From positions 1,612,001 to 1,676,000 of the forward strand of contig JAFEKR010000011.1 in NCBI GenBank assembly GCA_019022495.1: a stretch of DNA of 64,000 nucleotides, given 5' to 3'. Position 1 is the first letter of the stretch. The number at the start of each line of letters is the position of its first letter. Below, piece after piece: positions 44,857-54,500 of the stretch. A program made the translations under genes and the position numbers. Under the pieces are notes generated by a model that worked only from the letters and a program-made list of their open reading frames with translations, was not told the DNA's origin and ran no database searches. Source of the DNA: Epichloe hybrida (Eukaryota > Ascomycota > Sordariomycetes > Hypocreales > Clavicipitaceae).

Positions 44857-46773
44857 TTACGTAGCGAGGACCAGGGCCGCGATGGCGATGGCGATGGCGA
44901 AGGCGCTGGCAGGACTGACGAAAGCTCCTGCTGAGATTGGGCTGGTTGGCCGAGGGTTTCCACCGCTTCCGCCAGTTGGTTGTACATAGCCACCTGAAGA
45001 GATGCTACTGTTTCCGCCAGTTGGTTGTGGGTTATTGTCAGGAGGGTTACCGCCGTTTCCGCCAGTTGGTTGTGGTTTGTTGTCAGGAGGGTTACCGCCG
45101 TTTCCGCCAGTTGGTTGTGGTTTGTTGTCAGGAGGGTTGCCGCCGTTTCCGCTAGTTGGCTGTGGGTTGTTGTCAGGAGGGTTGCCGCCATTTCCGCCAG
45201 TTGGTTGTGGGTTGCTACCAGGAGGATTGCCACCGTTTCCGCCAGTTGGTTGTGGGTTATTGTCAGGAGGGTTGCCGCCATTTTCGCCAGTTGGTTGTGG
45301 GTTGCTACCAGGAGGATTGCCGCCAGGAAGACTGCCGCCGGTTGAATGGAGCTGAATGGGAATGGTGACGAAAGTGGTGATGAAAGTGGTCCGCCTGGAA
45401 GTGTCGCTCGGGGCAGTTTGGGTGCCAGTGGGCATGGAACCACCTTCGGTCTCGCAAGGAGTCGAGGTGGCTGGTTGGGCAGAAGTGGTGCTGACGCCAG
45501 GTGCGGAAGTCTTGGTATTAGCAGCAGCAGTCGAGGTCTCGTTGTCGGTACAAGGAGCGCTTGTTCCAGTGAGAGCAGTGCCAGTAGTAGTAGTACCGCC
45601 GGGGGCAGAGGAGGTGAATGTAGCTTTTCCTGTGGTGGTGCCACTAGGGAAAGAAGTAACGGTTCCAGCAGAAGCGGTTGTGGTCTCCGCCCTCGTAGTC
45701 GTAGTATCAGTGCAAGGAGGGACAGTGCCAGTTGTGGTGGTATTAGTGTAAGGAGGAGAAGCGGTTTTAGTGAAAGTGGTTGTAGAATTGTTTGTGGCTC
45801 CCGCCCTCGTAGTCGTAGTCATAGTATTAGTGCTAGTAGGGACAGTGCCAGTTGTGGTTGTATTGCCAGAGCCAGAATTAGTTGCCGTCTTTCTAGTGGT
45901 AGTACTAGTAGTGGTGGTATCAATCTCGCAAGACTCCTCGGAAGTCGTGGTATCGGGATTCTTGGTTGTAGTTGTCTCCGACTTCTTGGTCGTGGTGGTC
46001 TTAGTCTCACGAGGCTCCCCAGAAGTCGTGTTGTTAGGCTTCTTGGTTGTAGTTGTCTCCGACTTCTTGGTCGTGGTAGTCTCAGTCTCACGAGGCTTCT
46101 CGGAAGTCATGTTGTTAGGATTCTTGGTTGTAGTTGTCTCCCGCTCCTTAGTCGTGGTGGTCTCAACCTCGCAAGACTCCTCGGAGGTTGTGGTTTGAGG
46201 CTTCTTGGTGGTTGTAGGGCCGGGCTTTCCTTTGTCAACGCAATTGACCTCGCTGAACTCAGTCTGAGCCTTGTTCAAAATCTCCACGAGGCCGGCGGCG
46301 AGTGTATTGGCAAGGTCCTGAGCATTGCTGGGCACTTTGGCAACGGTGGCGGCAATAAGAAAATAGGAGTAGGTGTTGATGTCCATGGTCTGCTGGCGAA
46401 CAAGCCCGCAGCAGTTGCCGTTCTGGATGATGTCCTTTTTGGCCTTGAGATCGTTCAATAGAGCCTCCCACTTGACCTTCAGCTCACTAAAGGTAGTCGA
46501 AAGACCGGCGGCTTCGACTAGTGACAGTTGAGCCCGGGCGTCAACGGTAGACTTTCCAGTCTTCAGGGCCTGAATGACAGCATCAGCAGCATACTCGACC
46601 GGCTGAGGGTCGGTGGTGAAGCTCTTCACTACGCCATCCAATGCATCAAGGTCCTGGCCAACTTTTGTCAGGACATCGGTGATGGCATTGTTATGGCGCG
46701 CGGCAATTACAGAGTCGAAAGCACCAGCGGTAACACTGGACGCCAGACAGGCAGCCGCGAGGAACTTCATCAT
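44857..46773 (-). CDS. HsbA-like, Thr-rich, repeat-bearing GPI cell-wall protein
   Basis: Single-exon gene of 638 residues. A signal peptide (about 1-17, MMKFLAAACLASSVTAG) is followed by an HsbA-type/galactomannoprotein helical domain (about 18-182), with alternating amphipathic segments (DVLTKVGQDLDALDGVV; FSELKVKWEALLNDLKAKK) and a CC pair. Residues about 190-450 are a Thr-rich stalk built on TTTTKK/ETTTTK-type repeats, expected to be heavily O-mannosylated. Next come seven copies of a 15-residue unit of the type GGNPPDNNPQPTGGN, then a hydrophobic tail (AFAIAIAIAALVLAT) typical of GPI signals. HsbA proteins bind hydrophobic surfaces and help recruit hydrolases; Mp1-type relatives are wall antigens. 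Here the domain is fused to a long stalk. Long frames on the opposite strand are by-products of the repeats. Confidence 0.88.
   Translation of the reverse strand: MMKFLAAACLASSVTAGAFDSVIAARHNNAITDVLTKVGQDLDALDGVVKSFTTDPQPVEYAADAVIQALKTGKSTVDARAQLSLVEAAGLSTTFSELKVKWEALLNDLKAKKDIIQNGNCCGLVRQQTMDINTYSYFLIAATVAKVPSNAQDLANTLAAGLVEILNKAQTEFSEVNCVDKGKPGPTTTKKPQTTTSEESCEVETTTTKERETTTTKNPNNMTSEKPRETETTTTKKSETTTTKKPNNTTSGEPRETKTTTTKKSETTTTKNPDTTTSEESCEIDTTTTSTTTRKTATNSGSGNTTTTGTVPTSTNTMTTTTRAGATNNSTTTFTKTASPPYTNTTTTGTVPPCTDTTTTRAETTTASAGTVTSFPSGTTTGKATFTSSAPGGTTTTGTALTGTSAPCTDNETSTAAANTKTSAPGVSTTSAQPATSTPCETEGGSMPTGTQTAPSDTSRRTTFITTFVTIPIQLHSTGGSLPGGNPPGSNPQPTGENGGNPPDNNPQPTGGNGGNPPGSNPQPTGGNGGNPPDNNPQPTSGNGGNPPDNKPQPTGGNGGNPPDNKPQPTGGNGGNPPDNNPQPTGGNSSISSGGYVQPTGGSGGNPRPTSPISAGAFVSPASAFAIAIAIAALVLAT
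44990..45325. repeat. 45-bp coding minisatellite in the HsbA-like gene
   Basis: Seven tandem 45-bp units encode the GGNPPxxxPQPTxGN repeat. The anchor word CGCCGTTTCC recurs at 45051 and 45096, giving the 45-bp period. Variation is concentrated at the DN/GS and N/K positions. Repeat number is likely to vary between isolates. Confidence 0.9.
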
Positions 46774-48780
46774 GACGGCAAATCTCGGTGTTGCGACTGG
46801 TGTTGTGAAGAGCGTATCACAAGCAACAAATGAATGGCTAGAAGTTGAGAAACTTCAAATGGCTTGAGCAGCCCAGATCCAGTTTCTATTGCGGAAAAGC
46901 GGTGACAGCTTGTACATGATACTGGCAGGTGCAAAAAGTCAGCCTATTTTTATATACTCCGTATGACGTACTTGCATACCATTGGAGGCGACGAGGAGGA
47001 GGATGGCGGACGAACTGGGGTATTTGCATCTCCAGTCCATGTACGGATTACGGATTAATAATGACAGACGTTTGCTCTGCTCTGCTCTGTGTATGCGACG
47101 CTGATATCACGGGCCATGTACTTACATGGAGTGCAAGCCTGGTCCAATGGACTGCATGTAGTGCCAACTGCAAGCCGCGCAGAGTGGGACCAAGGCAATC
47201 GAGGCTCCGAGGCTGAGAAAGACGATGTTGATGCTATTGGTGGCGGTTTAGCCGAATGAATCGAAGGAGTCAACCTCTGGCCGATGGCAGTTCTTCCATA
47301 ATGTCTAGTTCGCCAACAAGGGGTTGTTCTAGATTCGAAGGACAGACGTTTGACTGGCCTACATAGCGCGGGCCGAGCTATGCGTACATACTGTATATAC
47401 ATAGGTGTTCGGAGGAATAATACTTGCCGTGTTCAGTATTCGAGTACATGTAGAGTGCATAGGACACAGAGTACACTTGTAGACTTAGAAGGATCTTGAC
47501 CTGGATTCCCTGAGTGGCCGGCCCTCAGCGACGGCCATGGATGTAATTTAAAAATATGTAATATGACCGGATCCAGAAATCTCGAGTTGGAAAACATTCG
47601 GCTGCCATGGGCGTCGGCACGTTTGGCGGGTGCCTGGCCATGATGCAAATCATCCTGTGGGAGCCTTTTCACTTAATGCCTCAGCAGGACGGAGTATAAT
47701 CCCATGGCTTCAAAGACCGTGCGATTTTTGCGGAAAGCCATCTTCCCCCTTTCTTTTCCCGCTAGCAATCAAGCAAGCAAGATTGAGTGGTCGAGTGAAT
47801 GATGAGTGCCATGTCGAATGGTCGCCCAAATTGCGCTTAAAATAGATCATCTTACGATGCACATGGCATGGTCGATGGAACGAGTATCTTGGGCTAATGA
47901 GGAGGATTATACTCCCTAGACTGTTATTTGTGTGGAATGTGGAATTTATAAGAGAGAGGATGGATTGCAATCCTAATCCGCACATACAATACGGATGCTC
48001 CGTATTATCCGTACCTCCATCCATTTTGTCAAAAGATGTGCCGGCAGCTGAAAGAGCTCCTGCACATCCCGCACTGAGAAGCCATGGCAAGCCCACGCCC
48101 ACCGTCACTGGTAGAGTCAACATGCCGGCTTCTTGTCTCCTTTCTTGTCTCCTTCCTTGTCTCCGTTCTCCGTTTGCTTAACTGAATTGAAAAGGGACGG
48201 GTGGATGCGTGGAGGGGTTTGTTATTCCATTCTCGCAGCAAGCCTCACTCGCGAGCTCCCTCCTCTAATCCGGCAAATTATGATTTCACGGCACTGGACA
48301 ACTCTGCCCAGCGGGTTCAGGATCCGCGGCAAAGGCCTGGGGATGCTGCTGCTGTAATACTCCGTAGACCCGAGATCAAGAGGTGCCGGGCCACATTCAG
48401 ATGCTTAGCCACTCATATGTACGTGCATAGATCATCCTGCAAATATGAAAGGCCCGATTAGATGGATTTGATCCCTGTCCTTCAGTCCTGTCTTCTCCAT
48501 CGAATATTAAGACTATGTACGGATTAGGGATGCAACAATACTCCGTAGTCCGTACCGTAGTCCGTACCGAGTACGGATTACAATCATCGCAAACTCAAAC
48601 TATGCAGGCCAAACAGCCTTGTCCAGGTACTATTAATAATCTTATTGACCATGTTGTAGGCTCAACTGCTGTCGCCGGTGCTATACTTCGCTCGCTAGTA
48701 TACGGAGTACGGATTACGACACTCCATTATTCTATGGAAACATTGTATGCCTTACCGATTCTATGGCATCCAGGTTAGAT
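46774..48780. other. Intergenic region rich in TACTCCGTA-type motifs
   Basis: About 2 kb upstream of the HsbA-like gene. No coding sequence is supported. It contains TACTCCGTA or its complement at 46955, 48358, 48539 and 48701, with related TACGGATTA/GTCCGTAC words around 47041-47056 and 48516-48720. It leads into the AT-rich right flank. Confidence 0.5.
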
Positions 48781-49240
48781 GCAGCAGCCTCACATCTTAG
48801 GCATCACTTCCTCGCGATACATTGCCTATTCGTGGCTGATTGTGAGACCTCGGCACTTAGGACAGAGACCCTCTTTGCCCTCTTTACTTGTTACATAGCC
48901 TCGTTGTTTGTTTCACGTTATGCATAGCCTAAATTATCACTTTCCACACCGTCTCACAAGCTAAATATAGCTATTAGGGGGAGCTCATGGAGTGCGGAGC
49001 ACTGTCTATAATAAAGCAGGCTTTGTATATTTATAGAATAAAACAGGGGCTAGATCTAATCCGTTCACTGTACTGCATAATTGATTGGTTAGCATTTACA
49101 GATTACATAAGTCTTCCTGCGTAATACTAGCAGGGGGCGGGCTTGTGAATTAATCCCTTGTACACGTCCTATGACCTTAACCAACTGCCGTCAATGCCAA
49201 GGCCCCTGAATTGTGAATAATATGCTAAGCAAGTATTGCC
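48781..49240. other. Transition from gene island to AT-rich flank
   Basis: Composition falls gradually from island-like to AT-rich. The last balanced stretch ends near GCCCGGTTTTTATAATAG at about 49238-49255. No gene and no LTR end is visible at the border, unlike the left border. Confidence 0.5.
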
Positions 49241-49950
49241 CGGTTTTTATAATAGATTTAATATCTTATAATATTTATTAGTTATAGATTATTATATCTT
49301 TATATATTAATTAACCTAGTATATTTATAAGCACTAAAAATAAAGGTTAGGTTACCTATACTACTTATTAAAATTCTTTTTATAGTAGTCTTTAATAATT
49401 TAATAATAAAAGTAACTATATTCCCCTCCTAGGCACGAGGTAAAACTGCTTAAATCATTATAGATCTCTATCTTTTAATACCTTTTCTAAATATCTAGCC
49501 TTCTTCTCTAGCTTTTTATTTCCCTTTTTCTTCTTACTTTTCCTAAATTCCTTAATATTTTCTTTTATTTTTTGAATTTCCTTTTTATCTAGAATTTCCT
49601 TAGATTTTTAGATAGCTATTAGGTTCTATAGCCTAGTGGTTATAGCCCCTAGCTTATAGTTACCCTTAGCTATACTATCTTTCAATTAGTTAGTTATTAA
49701 TTAGTTAATTAGTAGCCCTTAACTGACCTAATGATTTGCGTTTGTTACGAATTAGAGTGAAGTTAAGTAAGGATAATTTGCGTTTGTTACGAATTAGAGT
49801 GAAGTTAAGTAAGGATAATTTATGGTTTTTTTTAGGGTTTAAGTTTGCCTTACAGCTTTAAAGAATAAGTTATAAGATAAAAGAGATATAAAGAGATAAA
49901 ATGAACATAGTTATAAAGGAAGGGGGAATTATGTTAATTTATACTATAAG
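49241..49950. other. AT-rich sequence with a 42-bp direct duplication
   Basis: RIP-like sequence without readable coding content. A 42-bp unit beginning ATTTGCGTTTGTTACGAATT occurs twice in tandem (49734 and 49776) and is nearly free of changes between copies. Confidence 0.6.
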
Positions 49951-50321
49951 CAGAGCATTGCACTACAATGTGTATTGTAGTGTAGTTTTTGTAGTGTAGT
50001 GTAGTAACTACACTACAAACTACACTACACTACAAACTAAAAAAAACTACAAACTAAAAAAAACTACAAACTAAAAAAAACTACAAACTAAAAAAAACTA
50101 CAAACTAAAAAAAACTACAAACTAAAAAAAACTACAAACTAAAAAAAACTACAAACTAAAAAAAACTACAAACTAAAAAAAACTACAAACTAAAAAAAAC
50201 TACATTACACTACACTACAATTTTATTTTCATAAACTACACTAACTATAAATACTACATGTGTAGTGTTAGTAAAAATATTTATCTTAGCTTATAATAGC
50301 TTATAATAGCTTATATATATT
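49951..50321. mobile_element. hAT-like end with CACTA-rich arms and a 17-mer array
   Basis: Begins CAGAGCATTGCACTACAATG, matching the 10-bp start of the putative hAT ends at 50989 and (in reverse) 20724. It continues into self-complementary CACTACA/TGTAGTG runs. At about 50030-50200 there are about ten to eleven copies of a 17-bp unit CTACAAACTAAAAAAAA. It ends in a short TAGCTTATAA array (50286-50320) cut by the LTR at 50322. Probably a non-autonomous element. Confidence 0.6.
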
Positions 50322-50622
50322 TGTTGGATTCACAGGGTATTGAATTTGATATAATACAGTCGTGAGTCTAAAGAATAGTATTATCATTAATTATCTATTC
50401 TAGGCTACGTTATTTATTCTATTAATTAATTATATAAAAAAAGAAGTCAAAAGCTAGCAGCTGTAATCAAAGAGGGAAAAAGGGGTTACGCGTTTGTAGC
50501 CCTATATTTCCTAGCTAATTAATAGGCTAGGTTACAGGTTATGTATAGGGGTGCGCGTAGCCTAAGCTTTTGCTAGGTAATTGTGGCTACAATATATAAT
50601 TAATATTACCTTTATTCTAACA
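50322..50622 (-). mobile_element. Copia family-2 LTR, first copy
   Basis: 301 bp beginning TGTTGGATTCACAGGG and ending TTCTAACA, matched by 57247-57553. On its right is the purine tract of the minus strand (AAAAGAGAGAGG), so this is the 3' LTR of a minus-strand element. The following 50623-50988 is homologous to 57554-57912. Confidence 0.8.
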
Positions 50623-50988
50623 CTAGAACCTCTCTCTTTTAATATAATTATTAATATGTAATATTAATCATAAAATAAAAAAGGAAAGGTAAATTAAGGA
50701 TTTAATTAATAAGGGATATAAGGAAAGGAACTTATAGCCTATCTAGGTGTATAGTAGTTAATAAAAGAGAAATAATAATCTTGCTTAGCTTATAAGCCTA
50801 TGTAAGAATAAGTAAATCCTTTCTAAATCCTTTCTAAATCCCTTCTTTCCTTAAAATAATATATTTTCTATACTATAGTATATATATAATATCTTCCCCC
50901 TTCTAATATAATACCTTCCTCCTCCTATATGCTACTATTAATTTCTATAGTTTACTAGGAGAGCCTAGTAAGCTAGCATAGCTATAGC
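50623..50988 (-). mobile_element. 3' interior fragment of a Copia family-2 element
   Basis: The polypurine-tract side of the element, aligned along its length with 57554-57912. It stops abruptly at 50988, where a hAT-like end starting CAGAGCATTG interrupts the shared sequence. No coding frame survives. Confidence 0.65.
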
Positions 50989-51323
50989 CAGAGCATTGCA
51001 ATACAATACAATACATTACACAATACAATACATCCAAAATTTTACAATACAATACAATACATGTATTATTTGTATTGTTTTGTATTTTTTTTTTCTTTTT
51101 TTTAGCTTTAAGTAAATTTCTTAATTATAAGGTATATATAGTTAATATAATAGCTTCTAATAGCTTCTAATAGCTTATAATAGCTTATAATAGCTTATAA
51201 TAGCTTATAATAGCTTATAATAGCTTATAATAGCTTATAATAGCTTACAATAGCTTATATATATTATTATAATATATATATTACTTTTATTACTTATATA
51301 ACTTAAAATATTATTAATGGTAA
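50989..51323. mobile_element. hAT-like end with ATACAATACA repeats and a decamer array
   Basis: Starts CAGAGCATTGCAATACAATA directly after GCTATAGC, inside the family-2 Copia interior. It contains ACAATACAAT runs, then TAGCTTATAA repeats at 51151-51260 and the sequence AACTTAAAATATTATTA also present near 209 at the left edge of the window. The other end is not seen; the LTR at 51324 follows. Confidence 0.6.
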
Positions 51324-51579
51324 TGTTAGTTGCACCAAGGTCCTGCGCAGGTAATAAATCCCGTATGATTGAAGTCAATGATAGTTAGTTAGCTAGCTAG
51401 GAAAGAGGGAGAAGAGAGGGAAAGTCTAGATGCTAGAAAAGTAGGCGAAATCCGTATATAAGGCATAAAAGGGGGTGGCGAATTAATACAGCTAATTATA
51501 TTACGTGCATCGCGCCAGACCTATAATTAGTCTAGTCTTTAGCCACGATTAAACTAATGAAAATCCAAAGGAATTAACA
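51324..51579 (-). mobile_element. Copia family-3 LTR, right-flank copy
   Basis: 256-bp match to 21509-21768. Here the left half keeps CpG/CpA sites (TGCACCAAGGTCCTGCGCAG) and the right half is RIP-mutated. The minus-strand purine tract AAAAAGAGAGATTACTAG lies on its right, so it is a 3' LTR. Confidence 0.8.
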
Positions 51580-54500
51580 CTAGTAATCTCTCTTTTTCCT
51601 TTATAGCTAAAAAGCTTAAAAATATAATAAAAATTAAATTAAAGGAAAGTGTACACTAGTAGATCCCTTAATAGAAATCCGCTGCTCTAATTAGCTATTA
51701 TAGTATTAGTTAATTAAATTAATCTATTATTCCTTACCTAAGCTCCTATTTCCTAATATCATAGGTCTTTTTACCTATCCTTTAACATAAATTATGAATT
51801 CATTTAAATTAATTAAAGAGGAAATTAATAAATTTAGTAATGCTTTTATTATTATATCCACCAGATTATCATTACTATTAATCTATTTAACTTCGTAGAT
51901 CTTATGCCTTTTGTATAATTAATAAAGCGCTATAATATTAATTATTAGTCTTTTCTCCTTTATAGTTCCTAGCTTTATAAGATATTTATATAATAAAAAA
52001 GAATTAGTATAGAGGATTATAGGAATTTAAGGCATCTTTAATTAATCTATAATCTAATATAGAGTTATGGAAATCGCGTAGGTAATATCTATACCTTAAA
52101 CCATACTATATAACTTAGAGGTAAGCGCGCTATAAGTAACTCTCTTACTCTTTATTAAGCTATATATAATAATATTGCCTTTTATAATAAAGGTATTATT
52201 ATCTTATATTATCTCGTTGCTAATTATAATCACATATCTAATCTATAAGCTTAAATCCTTATTATTAGCAAGTAATCTATTTATAAATATAAAGAGCTTT
52301 ACCTCTTTAAGAACCAAAGGAATATATCGTAGTTTGCGTTATTAATTCTTAATCTGCTATTTAAGGCGTTTATTAAGGCATGTAATATCTTCCCTAAAGG
52401 GTTCTTAGTGTTAGGCTATAATTAATAGGTTATAGGAAGCTTCTAGTTAATATATAGTTATGATATAGCTTCCTTAGGCTTATTATTCTATATAGTCTTA
52501 CTTTACTATTAGGGATTAAGGATTAACTTCCTTAATCTTCTAACTCTAGCCCTTCTAGGTTAAGATTAATAAATTATCAGTGTTTTAGGTTAAGATACAC
52601 CCGTTAAAGATAAGGGGATTCTTAGCGGTTAATTATTACTTTTCTTTAGCTATGAAATTAGCCTTCTAAAGCTCTTTCTCTTCTTTTCAGAAGAAGTTAT
52701 CATCGCTTAGGCCTAATGTATTATTGGTTTGCATTCTAATAATGCTAAAGAGGTTCTTATTATTCAGAGCTATAATTAATAAGTAGGGATTGTAAGTTAA
52801 GGTTATTATATTAAGGTTATCCCTATAGTAATAGAAGTACATTGCTTACTAGTAAGTTCTAGCCTTTACAATCCTATAAAGAGGTCTAATTAATTTAATT
52901 ATAGTCCCTTCTAGAAAGAGATATGTAATTTACTTCAGTAATCTTATAATAATTAGCCTTGTTAGCACTGTGTGTAATTAAGTGTAAGCTTATGTGATAT
53001 TACGAATCTAAAGGTAAATACCTCTTTTTCTTAATGATAGAGCAATAGCTACAATAAGTTATTAGCTTGCTTGTTAAATTATTAGTAATTACATTAGGAT
53101 GAATTCCTTTCCTTTATTATTATAGCCTTATATAATAAGGCAAGATTTCTTATACAGCGAGTCCGTTCCTTTACCTTTAATCTCTCTAACTATATAAGAA
53201 TTAAAGATTCTATAGCCTCTATGCTTCACTAGGTTAAACTTAATAAATTTAAACATATTATAAGCTTATAAAGCGTTAATCTTAGCTTAATTAGACTACT
53301 TAAAGGGTTTTCCTAGGGTTATAATCCTTCCTTCTTAGCAAAGCTAAAAAGCAAGGTTCTAATTAGCCTCTTCCTTTACTATAAGGAATGCTATACTTAG
53401 TATCCCTTTAGTTATAATCTCTTAAATAAAGGCCTTCTCTTAATCTTTGTTTATAAGTATATAAAGCTAAACTAGGCTAATGTCCTTCTTAGGGCTATAA
53501 GGTTTTCTTTTCCTTACTTTTATTCCTTTAGGGCATAGTAATAAGTCTTTAACTTAATAGCTTCCTCTTAAGGCCTTTTAGGCTTTATAAGCCTCTTTAT
53601 TAGACTCTCCTATACTTATAAATTACACTATAAGGGCCTTTCTTAGTCTCCCTTGCTTTCTCTTAGCTAGTGTTTATAGCTCTTTACTATCTTCTATTAG
53701 AGAATCTCTTTTATTAGTAGTGGTTAGTTATATAGTTACTTCTTCCTCTATGTTACTTAGCTATTACTCTAGTAGATTATAGGGCTTTATCTCCTACTAC
53801 TCTAGCCTCTCTATAGTATATAAGTCTTTATAATAAGGCTTTACTACTATAGAGCAGAACTTTGCTAGGCTATAGGGTATATTAATAGTATAAGTCTCTT
53901 TATTAGTAGTAAGCAGCTTATATAGGCTATGCTAGCTACCTTTCTCTCTTTACACACATACCTTAGCCTATAAGGGTAGCTAATATATAGGCGCTATATT
54001 AGGGCTATTCTAGGCTTTAAGGGCATTACGGACCTGCTATAAAGCTAGATAGTAGTAGACTTTATTAGTAGCTTTACGAATTACTTTAGCATATTAAATA
54101 ATAAAATACTTAGTGGTAACTTATCTATTATCCACAGGTAGCCTCCGAAGACTAGCAAGGTTAGGATAATACTATTTAGGCCTATAGAATCATTAATCGC
54201 TTTAATAGCTATTTAAAGGCATTACTCTAGCATAAGTTCTATCCTAATTAAGTCTATAATAATATTATAAGCTTAGCGTAGAGGTCTATGATATCTCTTA
54301 ACCTTTCCAATGCTATTATAGGCTTTAATTAGCATCTTATTAGTCTTAATTAATATTAATTAAGCATAGTGCTTAAACTTAGTAGAAGTAAAGTTATTAC
54401 TAGCGTTATATATAATCTATTCTAGAGGTCCGAGATAAGTGTTAATCTAATATTCGCGGATAGCGTCCTAGATATCTTAAGCCTTTTACTTCCTTAGATT

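Noticed and set aside
45346..46461. 371-codon plus-strand frame opposite the HsbA-like gene
   Set aside because: It is produced by the Thr/Pro-rich repeats of the minus-strand gene. The minus frame has a signal peptide, domain and GPI tail; this one has none.
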